Source: Yoonia sp035117555 (GTDB taxonomy: Bacteria > Pseudomonadota > Alphaproteobacteria > Rhodobacterales > Rhodobacteraceae). Taken from it: a DNA stretch of 64,000 nt. The notes under the pieces were generated by a model. It was not told the DNA's origin. It saw only the letters and a list, made by a program, of their open reading frames with translations, and did not search any database. The translations under genes were made by a program, and so were the position numbers. The stretch is taken from contig NZ_JAYKPK010000009.1 of NCBI RefSeq assembly GCF_035117555.1, forward strand, positions 62,001-126,000, written 5' to 3'. Positions 23,809 through 32,147 of this stretch are shown here, one piece after another (position 1 is the first letter of the stretch; every line of letters starts with the position of its first letter).

Positions 23809-25617
23809 TCAGCCTGCCAGATCGCCATCCATCTTGCGCGCATAGCCGCGCGGCGTATACATCCGCGGCCCCGTGCCCAGCTGCGCCAGCTTTGAATGCG
23901 ACGATCCCACCAGCACAACGGTCAGCATATCGACCTCATCCACATCCAGCTGATCCAACCGCCGATAGCGCACATGCTCCTCGGGTCGCCCAAGCGAGGA
24001 CGCCAGCATCACCGGCGTATCGGCGGGACGGTGCTGCAACAGGATATCCCGCGCCTCGGCCAGCAAGGTCCGCCGTCGTTGCGACACAGGGTTATAAAAG
24101 GCGATCACAAAATCCCCCACGGCGGCGGCTTGCAACCGCTTGATAATATCCCCACGCGGCGTAAGCAGATCCGACAAGGATATCGCACAGAAATCATGCC
24201 CCAAAGGTGCGCCCGCCCGCGCCGCCGCCCCTTGCAAGGCAGAGACACCCGGTGAACATATCACCTCAACCCGGCGCGCGGCATCGGACACGCCCATCTG
24301 ATCTGGCCCGCGATCCAGCAGTTCAAATACCAGCGCGCCCATCGCGTAAATCCCGGCATCGCCGGAACAGACAAGTGCGACATTCTTCCCGTTGCCCGCC
24401 TGCTCCAGCGCATAGCGGCAGCGATCTTCTTCGCCGCCCAGCGGAAAGTCAGATCGTTCTTTGCCCACAGCCAAAGGCCCGAGCAGATCGATATAAAGCC
24501 CGTAACCCACCAGTTCCTCGGCCTCGGCCACCAGCCGCGATACTTCAGGGGTGCGCCAGGATGCCTGACCGGGGCCAATGCCCACGACTGAAAGCCGCCC
24601 GCGCGCCCGGCCCGCCAATGCGGTGATCGGTGCAGGTGCCACCCCCAGCGCGCAGGTCGCATTGGCGGTCTTGCGCTTGGTGACCAGCAATGTCGCCTCC
24701 GGCCCCGCCTGCGCCAAAGCCGCCGCCTCGGCCACGCCATGTGTGCCGACCTCAGCGAAAACCACGTCAGAAGGATTGGCCAGACGCGGCGTCAGCGCCT
24801 CCAACGCCTCGGCCGCGAACAACCGCAGCGGTACGCCCAGTGCATCCGCCAGATCGATGATTGCAGGCTCATCGGCCTTCAGCGTGATCGTATTCACCGA
24901 TTGCACCGCCTCTGGCGCGACACCGGCCTCGGCCAGCACGTCCGCAACAAGCGCTGCCATTTCAGCCGGGTCACAATCGCGCGCGCAGCCCAGCCCGAGC
25001 GTCAACCGCTGTGGGGCAAATTGCAGATGATCCGGGCCGAGATCACTCTGACGCTCCATCGTGCAAGACAGGCGTAGCCCATCTCCCTTCGGCAATTCCG
25101 CCAACCAAGGCACCTCGCCCGTCACCTGCGCCCCGTCGCCTGCCAACAATGCCGCCATCGCCCCTTTCGCGTCTGCACGATTGACGAGCCGCCAGCCGCT
25201 GGGTGGTTCATCCAGTGCCACGCCCAGCGCCACGTCGCCCGCCGTGGTGACAGCCGCAACAGCGCCCAAAGCACCGGCAATCTGCGCCGCCAGCCGGTTC
25301 GCGCCACGATGTCCACCGAGCAAAGGCACAACGACCGCGCCATCATCCGAAACCGCGATGACCGGCGGTTCTGCCGTCTTATCCGCCAGCAAAGGTGCCA
25401 CCGCACGGATCAGAATACCCGCCGCACAGACGCCGACCACCGGCACGCCCGCCGCGAACAGATCACGCGCATGATCCAGCGCATTGGGGAAATAGGCATC
25501 CGCCCGGTCCACACGGCCCGCGCGGCCATGCACCTGCGCGCCCAAAATCGCGGCAACGCGATGCGCCACAGCTTCGCCTGACCGGGACAGGGCCAGAACA
25601 ACAGGTTTCACAGCCAT
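23809..25617 (-). CDS. cobJ: CbiG-CobJ fusion: precorrin-5A hydrolase-like plus precorrin-3B C17-methyltransferase
   Basis: Fused corrin-ring enzyme of 602 residues. Residues 1 to about 130 match the CbiG N-domain (GVCAAGILIRAVAPLLADK, LGGHRGANRLAAQIAGALG), the middle is CbiG-like, about 205-335 is the CobE/CbiG C-domain (LTLGLGCARDC, KADEPAIIDLADALGVPL, NATCALGVAP), and about 343-595 is CobJ (RLSVVGIGPGQASWRTPEV, LVCSGDAGIYAMGALV, FYNPVSQRR). CobJ methylates C17 during ring contraction; CbiG opens the lactone in the anaerobic route. AAAGGGG precedes the ATG, which overlaps the cobI stop. Such fusions are known, but their presence beside CobN marks a hybrid pathway. Confidence 0.93.
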   Translation of the reverse strand: MAVKPVVLALSRSGEAVAHRVAAILGAQVHGRAGRVDRADAYFPNALDHARDLFAAGVPVVGVCAAGILIRAVAPLLADKTAEPPVIAVSDDGAVVVPLLGGHRGANRLAAQIAGALGAVAAVTTAGDVALGVALDEPPSGWRLVNRADAKGAMAALLAGDGAQVTGEVPWLAELPKGDGLRLSCTMERQSDLGPDHLQFAPQRLTLGLGCARDCDPAEMAALVADVLAEAGVAPEAVQSVNTITLKADEPAIIDLADALGVPLRLFAAEALEALTPRLANPSDVVFAEVGTHGVAEAAALAQAGPEATLLVTKRKTANATCALGVAPAPITALAGRARGRLSVVGIGPGQASWRTPEVSRLVAEAEELVGYGLYIDLLGPLAVGKERSDFPLGGEEDRCRYALEQAGNGKNVALVCSGDAGIYAMGALVFELLDRGPDQMGVSDAARRVEVICSPGVSALQGAAARAGAPLGHDFCAISLSDLLTPRGDIIKRLQAAAVGDFVIAFYNPVSQRRRTLLAEARDILLQHRPADTPVMLASSLGRPEEHVRYRRLDQLDVDEVDMLTVVLVGSSHSKLAQLGTGPRMYTPRGYARKMDGDLAG

Positions 25618-26309
25618 GGATCAGCCCCTTTGGTCAGTAAGATCATTGAAAAATAAGGTGCTTTGTCCGGCGCATCGGCCAATGGCAAGACTAACTCATC
25701 CGGCAAGGTCGCGCGTTCGACGTAAACCGCCATATCCGTCAGCCCCAGATCCTCAATCACCGCACGGATCTTTGCCAGATGCCGCCCGACCTTCATGATC
25801 ACGACGCTTTCCGCACCCGCAATCCGGTCGCGCAATTCATCCTCGGGCAACGGCCCCGGCAGCACCGTCAGCCGTTCATTGCGCGCCACCAGCGGCTTGC
25901 CCGCCCGCGCCGCACAGGCGGTGACAGATGTGACACCCGGCACCACCTCGACCCGGTAGCGCCCGGACAGGCGCGCAAACAGATACATGAATGACCCGTA
26001 AAAGAACGGATCGCCCTCGCAGAGGCAGACAACATCCTGCCCGGCATCCAAGGCGGCAGCGATCTGCACAGCCCCCGCATCATAGGCCGCCTGTGCCGGT
26101 GCGCGCTCCACCGACATCGGCACATCCATCACAATCTCGCGGCAGCCGGGCGCAATCAGATCGGCCGCAATCGCGCGCGCGAAACTCGCAGCCCCCGCCA
26201 GTGTCGGGTAGGCCACAACAGCCGCGCCCTCAATCAACCGCGCCGCCCGCAGGGTGATCAGATCAGGCGCGCCGGGACCAACACCCACGCCGTAAAGCAC
26301 GCCCGTCAC
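25608..26309 (-). CDS. cobI: Precorrin-2 C20-methyltransferase
   Basis: SAM-dependent methyltransferase of 233 residues acting on precorrin-2. Family marks: LYGVGVGPGAPDLITLRAAR, VCLCEGDPFFYGSFMYLFARL, VEVVPGVTSVTACAARAG, and VVIMKVGRHLAKI. The start is a GTG at 26309, preceded by GCGAGGGGGG part of which comes from the flanking palindromic element. It overlaps cobJ by 10 bases. An alternative ATG is not available nearby without losing the conserved N-terminus. Confidence 0.95.
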   Translation of the reverse strand: MTGVLYGVGVGPGAPDLITLRAARLIEGAAVVAYPTLAGAASFARAIAADLIAPGCREIVMDVPMSVERAPAQAAYDAGAVQIAAALDAGQDVVCLCEGDPFFYGSFMYLFARLSGRYRVEVVPGVTSVTACAARAGKPLVARNERLTVLPGPLPEDELRDRIAGAESVVIMKVGRHLAKIRAVIEDLGLTDMAVYVERATLPDELVLPLADAPDKAPYFSMILLTKGADPWL

Positions 26310-26317
26310 CAGCCCCC

Positions 26318-26349
26318 CTCGCTTTGTTCAAAATACTCCCGCCGGAGGC
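26318..26349. repeat. Family-A element between cobL and cobI
   Basis: Plus strand CTCGCTTTGTTCAAAATACT then CCCGCCGGAGGC. It fills most of the 46-base spacer. Its CTC end, read on the minus strand as GAG, is part of the G-rich ribosome site of cobI. Confidence 0.82.
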
Positions 26350-26355
26350 ATAAAA

Positions 26356-27558
26356 TCATCTTTTCACAAGGCTCCATTGCGTCACCGGCATCAGCGGCCG
26401 CCACCCGGTCAACCGCCCTACGGGTTCGGCCCGTTGCACCGACAGTTTCACCAATTCCCCACCGTAAGCCTTGTGCAAGGCAATCAATTCCGCCTCGCTT
26501 TCAAGCGTCACCGCATTGGCCACCAACCGGCCCAAGGAACGCAAAGCTGCCCAGGCTGCCTCGAACGTCTCGCGGCTCAACCCGCCGCCGATGAAGATGG
26601 CATCAGGCGCGGCAAGACCGTCCAGCGCCTCCGGCACCATCCCGTCGATCAGTTCCAGCTTGGGCGCACCCAAAGCCAGCGCATTGGCGGCGGCAAAGGC
26701 GCGCCTGTCCGCGCGCGGTTCGATCCCGATGGCGCGCGCGTAACGTGCCGCGCGCATCCATTCGATTGCGACCGACCCGCAGCCACAGCCGATATCCCAC
26801 AAGAGCGCCCCGCGCATCGGCATCAGCTTGGCAAGTGTCACGGCGCGGACCTCTTGCTTGGTCATCGTGCCGTCAGACTGGAACAGATCATCCGCCAGGC
26901 CCGGCACGCGCGGCAGCAAAGCCGCGTCAGGGGCGGCGATACAATCGACCGCCAGCGTATTGAAGGCAGGCACCTGATGCGCCCAGCTTTCGGCCAGCCC
27001 GTCAAAGCGCGCCTCATCCTTGCCACCCATCGCAGCCAGCACCGACATCCGCGACGCACCAAAGCCGCGCGCCGTCAGAAACGCGGCGATCTGGCCCGGC
27101 GTTTCTGCGCCTGTCGTCAGGATCAACAGCCGCGCGTCAGGCTGGATAAAGGCGATCATCTGCTCGACCGGGCGGCCATGCACGGTCAGCGTTTCGACAT
27201 CGGCAAGTGACCAACCCATCCGCGCCGCAGCGAGTTGGAAGGCCGAGATTTGGGGGTGATAGACGATCTGTGCCGGATCAATCGCGCGCCCGATCCGCGC
27301 CCCGACCGAGAACCACAACGGGTCCCCCGTCGCCAGCACAACGACACGCCGCCCCTGCAATCCTTCAATCGTGGAAATCAACGCATCAAACGGATGCGGC
27401 CAGGCCAGCCTTTCGGCACCCAGATTTTCCGCCAACACATGATGGCGGTCGCCACCGATAATGACCTCCGCGGCTTCAAGCACCGCACGGGTGGCGGGCA
27501 ACAGACCGTCCATCCCGTCTTCGCCAATACCGACGATATGCAACCAAGGATCAGACAT
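26356..27558 (-). CDS. cobL: Precorrin-6Y C5,15-methyltransferase (decarboxylating)
   Basis: Bifunctional enzyme of 400 residues: an N-terminal CbiE-type methylase (residues 1 to about 200; HIVGIGEDGMDGLLPATRA, VVLATGDPLWFSVG) that methylates C5/C15, and a C-terminal CbiT-type Rossmann methyltransferase/decarboxylase (about 215-400; MTKQEVRAVTLAKLMP, LLWDIGCGCGSVAIEW, DAIFIGGG). Acts after the precorrin-6A reductase CobK, whose gene is not in the window. Start overlaps the end of cobH by 8 bases. Confidence 0.96.
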   Translation of the reverse strand: MSDPWLHIVGIGEDGMDGLLPATRAVLEAAEVIIGGDRHHVLAENLGAERLAWPHPFDALISTIEGLQGRRVVVLATGDPLWFSVGARIGRAIDPAQIVYHPQISAFQLAAARMGWSLADVETLTVHGRPVEQMIAFIQPDARLLILTTGAETPGQIAAFLTARGFGASRMSVLAAMGGKDEARFDGLAESWAHQVPAFNTLAVDCIAAPDAALLPRVPGLADDLFQSDGTMTKQEVRAVTLAKLMPMRGALLWDIGCGCGSVAIEWMRAARYARAIGIEPRADRRAFAAANALALGAPKLELIDGMVPEALDGLAAPDAIFIGGGLSRETFEAAWAALRSLGRLVANAVTLESEAELIALHKAYGGELVKLSVQRAEPVGRLTGWRPLMPVTQWSLVKR

Positions 27559-28186
27559 CTTCCGGCAACCCCGCAGCCAAAGCGTTTACCGCAGCCGAGG
27601 CCATGGCCGACCCGCCACGCCTGCCGCGCAAGGCCACATAATCGCAGGCGCGCGGGTCGCGGGCAAGTTCCGCCTTGCTTTCGGCAGCTCCCACAAATCC
27701 GACCGGAAAGCCAAGGATCACCGCCGGTTTCGGCCAGCCTGCATCGAGCAATTCGAGCAGATGAAAAAGAGCCGTCGGCGCATTGCCGATAGCCACGACT
27801 GCGCCTGCGATCCGGTCGTGCCAAAGCTCCACCGCAGCGGCGGAACGCGTATTGCCGATATCCTGCGCCAGTCCCGGCACAGCGGGATCATTGAGGGTCA
27901 CGATCACTTCGTTATCTGCAGGCAGATAGCGCCGGATGATCCCCGCCCCGACCATTTCGCAATCGCACAAAACCGGCGCACCGGCGCGCAAAGCGGCCTG
28001 CGCGACCTGCACGACGTCGGGAGAGTAAACCAGCCTGTCGGCAATCTCGACCATACCGCAAGCATGGATCAGCCGGGTCATCAGCGGATGCATCGCGGGC
28101 GGAAACCGCTCAAGCCGCGCCTCAGCCCGCAGGGTCGCGAAACTTTGGGCGTAGATCGCAGCGGGGTCTTTTTCATAGGGGCGCAA
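27551..28186 (-). CDS. cobH: Precorrin-8X methylmutase
   Basis: Moves the methyl from C11 to C12 giving hydrogenobyrinic acid; 211 residues. Marks: YEKDPAAIYAQSFATLRAEA at the N-terminus, LIHACGMVEIADRLVYS with the catalytic His, VLCDCEMVGAGI, and VILGFPVGFVGAAESKAEL. The start is a TTG at 28186 with AAAGG 7 bases upstream; no in-frame ATG fits the conserved N-terminus. Confidence 0.95.
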   Translation of the reverse strand: MRPYEKDPAAIYAQSFATLRAEARLERFPPAMHPLMTRLIHACGMVEIADRLVYSPDVVQVAQAALRAGAPVLCDCEMVGAGIIRRYLPADNEVIVTLNDPAVPGLAQDIGNTRSAAAVELWHDRIAGAVVAIGNAPTALFHLLELLDAGWPKPAVILGFPVGFVGAAESKAELARDPRACDYVALRGRRGGSAMASAAVNALAAGLPEDV

Positions 28187-28218
28187 GAGCGGACCTTTCA
28201 GCGGGGCGAGAGGGCAGA

Positions 28219-28252
28219 GCCTCCGGCGGGAGTATTTGATACAAAGCGAGAC
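28219..28252. repeat. Family-A element between cbiX and cobH (opposite orientation)
   Basis: Plus strand GCCTCCGGCGGGAGTATTTG then ATACAAAGCGAG, the reverse complement of the copy at 26318 apart from three central bases. It abuts the cbiX stop and occupies half of the 66-base spacer. Confidence 0.82.
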
Positions 28253-29473
28253 TCAGGGTTTCGCTTTGCGCGCGCTTTCCGGCCCATGCGGGTGTTTGGC
28301 ATGGGGGTAAGGCGCGTGATGGTGGTGGTGATCGTGGTCGTGGTCATGGCCGTGGTCATGGCCGTGGTCATGGCCGTGGTGATGGTGGTGATCATGCTGG
28401 TCCTGCAGGATCAGACGGCACATGCCGGTGCAGAATGTGTCGCAATGGCTGCAATCGGCGACATTGGACCCCGGCGCGCTGGCACCCTGTCCTTCCACAT
28501 GGTGGTGGTGACTTTCCTGCACAGCACCGACTTCACCCTCGAACCCAAGCACCTGTGTACGGTATTTGCACAAGACGCAGGTCGCAGGCGGCACCGCGCC
28601 AAAGGCCGGGTGGCTGCGGTCCGCCGCGCTGATCTGGTGGCTATGGCCATCTTCCAGCGCCAGCACCTGCGCGCGGTAACCGCAGATACCGCAATTGGGC
28701 GGCGGGGTGGCGCTGTCTTGTTCCATGATCCGTTCGGCGAAGGTTTCCAGCACCTTGGGGTGATCGCCCAGATAGCCGGCTTTGACGAATTGAATGCCCG
28801 GATGCTCTGCCGCGACCTGATCGGTGAAACCATTGATCCGGTCGATCAGAATGCCTGAGAACAGGAAATACGGAAACACAACGATCCGCTTATAGGGCAG
28901 ACGCGCGGCATGTTGCAGGCAGGGTTCAACCAGCGGGAAGGTGACGCCGGAATAGCCGACCTCGCACCAGCCAAAGCCCATGCCTTCCTGAATCATCCGC
29001 GCGATCTTGGCGACATTGCCATTGGCGTCAGGGTCAGAGGCACCGCGCCCGATCACGACAAGGCAGGTCTCGGTCAGCGCGACATTCCCATGTTTGACAT
29101 TGGCGCGATCCACCGCTTCGCGGACGCGCCCGGCGGCGGCAGCAATCATCTTGGGGTCAATGCCCAATTCGCGACCATAATTGATGCTGACGCCGTGTTT
29201 GGCAGCATAGGTGTTCAGCACCGTCGGGATATCGTTCTTGGCATGCATCGCGGCAAACAGCATCCCCGGCACCGCCAGAATCCGGTCGCAGCCCGCGTCA
29301 CGCAGCCGGTCAAGCCCGTCGCGGATCACCGGGTTGGCGAATTCCAGATAGCCATAATCTGTCAGCCAATCATCCGGCAGATAGGCGGGCAGCTTTTGTG
29401 CAAGCGTGGCGAATTCATCCACCGCCGACTGGCTACGCGAGCCATGCCCGCAAATCATCACACCTGTTTTCAT
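28253..29473 (-). CDS. cbiX: Sirohydrochlorin cobaltochelatase CbiX with Cys-rich and His-rich C-terminus
   Basis: Chelatase of 406 residues thought to insert cobalt into sirohydrochlorin. Residues 1-240 hold two CbiX half-domains (VMICGHGSRSQSAVDEFATL with the active-site His; VVFPYFLFSGILIDRI). The C-terminus carries paired cysteines CGIC (261-264), CVLC (299-302) and CSHCDTFCTGMC (341-352), suited to a metal cluster, then a run of about 30 residues that is mostly His with Asp/Gly (from 360), probably a metal store. The ATG at 29473 has AAAGGA upstream. First gene of the cobH-L-I-J-M operon. Confidence 0.93.
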   Translation of the reverse strand: MKTGVMICGHGSRSQSAVDEFATLAQKLPAYLPDDWLTDYGYLEFANPVIRDGLDRLRDAGCDRILAVPGMLFAAMHAKNDIPTVLNTYAAKHGVSINYGRELGIDPKMIAAAAGRVREAVDRANVKHGNVALTETCLVVIGRGASDPDANGNVAKIARMIQEGMGFGWCEVGYSGVTFPLVEPCLQHAARLPYKRIVVFPYFLFSGILIDRINGFTDQVAAEHPGIQFVKAGYLGDHPKVLETFAERIMEQDSATPPPNCGICGYRAQVLALEDGHSHQISAADRSHPAFGAVPPATCVLCKYRTQVLGFEGEVGAVQESHHHHVEGQGASAPGSNVADCSHCDTFCTGMCRLILQDQHDHHHHHGHDHGHDHGHDHDHDHHHHHAPYPHAKHPHGPESARKAKP

Positions 29474-29786
29474 CTGGGCGGTCCTTTCGCGGCTGGTCTG
29501 TTTCGTCAAATCACGACCAGAAACCCCGGAACCCGGGGATTGACGACGTGACATTCTGGTCCCCGTCTTGGGTCAACCGTCCTGTCTCCAACCGTTCTGG
29601 CCCTGAAAGGGCTTCGTCTGGGGTGGGTATAGACGGCACAGACGGGCGGGGCAAACTGATAAGCACGTCACAACCTCGTGCCGTCGCATCGGTTCATGTG
29701 CGCAGGCGCAGGGTTGCTGCGCCACCAGCGGTCTTGGTTCATCGGCGCAAAAGGCTTAGCTGTGTTGCAACAAAAGGAGAAATATT
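29474..29786. other. Divergent intergenic region between cbiX and glutathione-transferase genes
   Basis: 313 bases with no gene I can support. Hairpins visible: CCCCGG-AAC-CCGGGG (29524-29538) and GGCGCAG-GGTTG-CTGCGCC (29705-29723). I looked for a cobalamin riboswitch on the minus strand here because a cob operon follows; the B12 box and the GCCACTG element are absent. Confidence 0.4.
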
Positions 29787-30761
29787 ATGGGCCGACTAGT
29801 AGACGGCGTCTGGCATGACGTCTGGTATGACACGAAAAAATCCGGCGGTAAGTTCGAACGCTCCGAAGCGTCGTTTCGCAACTGGATCACCGCTGACGGA
29901 TCAGCCGGCCCATCCGGCAAAGGCGGGTTCAAGGCAGAATCAGGCCGCTATCACCTCTATGTCTCTTACGCCTGCCCTTGGGCACATCGGGCGCTGATTT
30001 TCCGCGCTATCAAAGGGCTGGAGGATCACATCAGCATTTCCGCCGTGCATCCCGATATGCTGGGCGAAGGCTGGACATTCAAGGCAGATGACAACGGTGC
30101 CACCGGCGACACTTTGTTCGGCTATGATTATGCCCGCGAAGTCTATCTGCGCGCGCTGCCCGACATGACAGGCCGTGTGACTGTGCCGATCCTGTGGGAC
30201 AAACAGCAAGGCACGATCGTGTCGAATGAATCCTCCGAGATCATCCGCATGTTCAATTCAGCATTCGACGGGATCACCGGCAATACGGACGATTACTGGC
30301 CCGAAGAACTGCGCGATGCCATCGCCCCGGTGAATGACCGCGTCTATGACACGGTGAATAACGGTGTCTACAAAGCCGGGTTCGCCACGACGCAGGAAGC
30401 CTATGAAGAGGCAGTTTATCCTTTGTTCGACAGCCTCGACTGGCTGGAGGACCGCCTTGGCGAAAACCGCTATCTGATGGGCGACAAGCTGACGGAAGCC
30501 GATTGGCGGCTCTGGACCACCCTGCTGCGGTTCGATCCGGTCTATCACCTGCATTTCAAATGCAACCGCAAACGGATCGCCGATTATCCCAACCTGTCGG
30601 GTTTCCTGCGCGAGCTTTATCAGGTCCCCGGCGTGACAGAGACGGTGAATATGGACCATATCGTGCGGCATTATCACTATAGCCACGACACGATTAACCC
30701 CAACCGGATCATCCCGATCAATCCGGTGATTGACCTCACCGCACCCCACGGGCGCGGATGA
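29787..30761 (+). CDS. Glutathionyl-hydroquinone reductase (Xi-class GST, YqjG/PcpF type)
   Basis: Reduces glutathionyl-hydroquinones using glutathione; 324 residues, the usual length. The thioredoxin-like N-domain has the active-site cysteine in SYACPWAHRALIFRAIKG, and IVSNESSEIIRMFN binds glutathione; the helical C-domain includes RYLMGDKLTEADWRLWTTL and the Xi-class YHLHFKCNRKRIADYPNL. AAAAGGAG lies 7 bases before the ATG. It precedes cobalamin genes but has no clear link to them. Confidence 0.94.
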   Translation: MGRLVDGVWHDVWYDTKKSGGKFERSEASFRNWITADGSAGPSGKGGFKAESGRYHLYVSYACPWAHRALIFRAIKGLEDHISISAVHPDMLGEGWTFKADDNGATGDTLFGYDYAREVYLRALPDMTGRVTVPILWDKQQGTIVSNESSEIIRMFNSAFDGITGNTDDYWPEELRDAIAPVNDRVYDTVNNGVYKAGFATTQEAYEEAVYPLFDSLDWLEDRLGENRYLMGDKLTEADWRLWTTLLRFDPVYHLHFKCNRKRIADYPNLSGFLRELYQVPGVTETVNMDHIVRHYHYSHDTINPNRIIPINPVIDLTAPHGRG

Positions 30762-30771
30762 CGCAGATAAC

Positions 30772-30800
30772 GCCTCGTTCTGCACCTTGCAGAGCGGGGC
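30772..30800 (+). other. Stem-loop between the GST gene and the DUF1636 gene
   Basis: About 13 base pairs closing a CCT loop (inner stem TCTGCA/TGCAGA, outer stem with two G-U pairs when read as RNA). It starts 10 bases after the GST stop. No U-run follows, so it is either a Rho-independent terminator relic or a processing or attenuation structure before the cob genes. Function is inferred. Confidence 0.45.
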
Positions 30801-30837
30801 ATAATCCGTTTGATGGGACCTGACACAAACGGACGGC

Positions 30838-31215
30838 ATGATGACAACCTGGATCACGATCTGCGATACCTGCAAACGCGAAGGCTGGGACACCGGTACG
30901 ATGCAGCAAACCGATGGCGAAGCCTTGGCCAAGCTGATCGAGGCTGCCGCAACCGGCCTGAACGAGGTCAAGACCCGCCGCATCTCCTGCCTGATGGGCT
31001 GCAAGGGGGGCTGCAATGTCGTCATTCAGAGCAAGGGCAAACTGAATTACACTTTGGGTGACTTTACACCGGAGGCAGAGGCCGCCACAGGCATCGTCAC
31101 CTATGCGCTGGCCCATGCGCAAAGTGCGACCGGGCAAGTCCCCTATCGCGACTGGCCGCAAGCGATCAAAGGGCATTTCGTCACCCGCCACCCGCCGTTG
31201 CCTGATACCGAATGA
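30838..31215 (+). CDS. DUF1636 family metal-binding protein
   Basis: Protein of 125 residues with a cysteine arrangement typical of DUF1636: TICDTCKREGW near the N-terminus and SCLMGCKGGCN in the middle, which resembles a thioredoxin-like ferredoxin and could bind an iron-sulfur cluster or cobalt. The family commonly sits in cobalamin clusters of alphaproteobacteria, but its exact role is unknown to me. Stop overlaps the cobC start as ATGA, so it is translationally coupled to cobC. Confidence 0.88.
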   Translation: MMTTWITICDTCKREGWDTGTMQQTDGEALAKLIEAAATGLNEVKTRRISCLMGCKGGCNVVIQSKGKLNYTLGDFTPEAEAATGIVTYALAHAQSATGQVPYRDWPQAIKGHFVTRHPPLPDTE

Positions 31216-32147
31216 CAGCCCAGCGCGACCATGGCGGTGGTATCGACGCGGCGATCCGGCTTTATGGCGGCACGCGCGCAGGCTGGCTGGATCTGTCGAC
31301 CGGGATCAACCCTGTGCCCTATCCACGGCCTGTGCTGCCTGCTGATGCATGGACGGCCCTGCCCGATACGGGTGCTTTCACGCGGCTCAATGATCTGGCG
31401 CGCCGGTTCTGGAACGTGCCGGCAACCGCGGCAATCCTGCCCGCCAACGGCGCATCAGCGATCATCGCCGCCTTGCCACGGGTCTTTGCCCAAGGCGCAG
31501 TCAGCATCCCGACCCCCACCTATAACGAACATGCCGCCGCCTTTGGCGCTGCTGGCTGGACGATCAGCGATCAAGCGCAAGACGCGCAGGTCGTGGTTCA
31601 CCCCAACAACCCCGATGGCAGGCTCTGGAGCGAAGACGACCTGACCGCCCCGATCACCATCATCGACGAAAGCTTCTGCGATGTGATGCCGGACCAGTCG
31701 CTGATCCACCTCGCGCGCCGCCCCGATACGATCATCCTGAAAAGCTTCGGCAAATTCTGGGGGCTCGCCGGTCTGCGGCTGGGTTTCGCTATCGGTGATC
31801 CTGCCGTGGTCGCCAAGCTGGCCGACATCCTCGGGCCATGGCAAATCTCTGGCCCCGCCTTGGCCATCGGCGCAAAGGCACTCGCCGACCCCGATTGGGC
31901 CGAAACCACACGCGAGCGATTGGCCAAGGACAGCGACAGGCTGGACCAGCTGATCACCGCCAAAGGCGCAGACCTGATCGGCGGCACCAGTCTGTTCCGC
32001 CTCTACCGCGTGGATGATGCAAATGCATGGCAAGACCGGCTCGCCCAAGGCCATGTCTGGTCCCGTATCTTTCCCTACGCTGACAATTGGCTCCGCCTCG
32101 GCCTGCCCGGCCCGGACCGCTGGCCGCAGCTAGAGGCCGCGCTGTGA
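31212..32147 (+). CDS. cobC: Threonine-phosphate decarboxylase CobC
   Basis: Fold-I PLP enzyme of 311 residues that in known pathways makes (R)-1-amino-2-propanol phosphate for the nucleotide loop. Markers: HGGGIDAAIRLYG, WLDLSTGINPVPYP, the PLP lysine in IILKSFGKFWGLAGLRLGF, and HPNNPDGRLW. Start overlaps the DUF1636 stop; its own stop overlaps the cobD start (GTGA). Confidence 0.94.
   Translation: MTAQRDHGGGIDAAIRLYGGTRAGWLDLSTGINPVPYPRPVLPADAWTALPDTGAFTRLNDLARRFWNVPATAAILPANGASAIIAALPRVFAQGAVSIPTPTYNEHAAAFGAAGWTISDQAQDAQVVVHPNNPDGRLWSEDDLTAPITIIDESFCDVMPDQSLIHLARRPDTIILKSFGKFWGLAGLRLGFAIGDPAVVAKLADILGPWQISGPALAIGAKALADPDWAETTRERLAKDSDRLDQLITAKGADLIGGTSLFRLYRVDDANAWQDRLAQGHVWSRIFPYADNWLRLGLPGPDRWPQLEAAL

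Noticed and set aside
28316..28400. Regular short repeats resembling a CRISPR or minisatellite
   Set aside because: They encode the His-Asp-Gly-rich tail of CbiX in frame; there are no spacers.
29474..29786. Possible cobalamin riboswitch ahead of the cbiX operon
   Set aside because: Neither the B12 box nor the GCCACTG core could be found on the minus strand.
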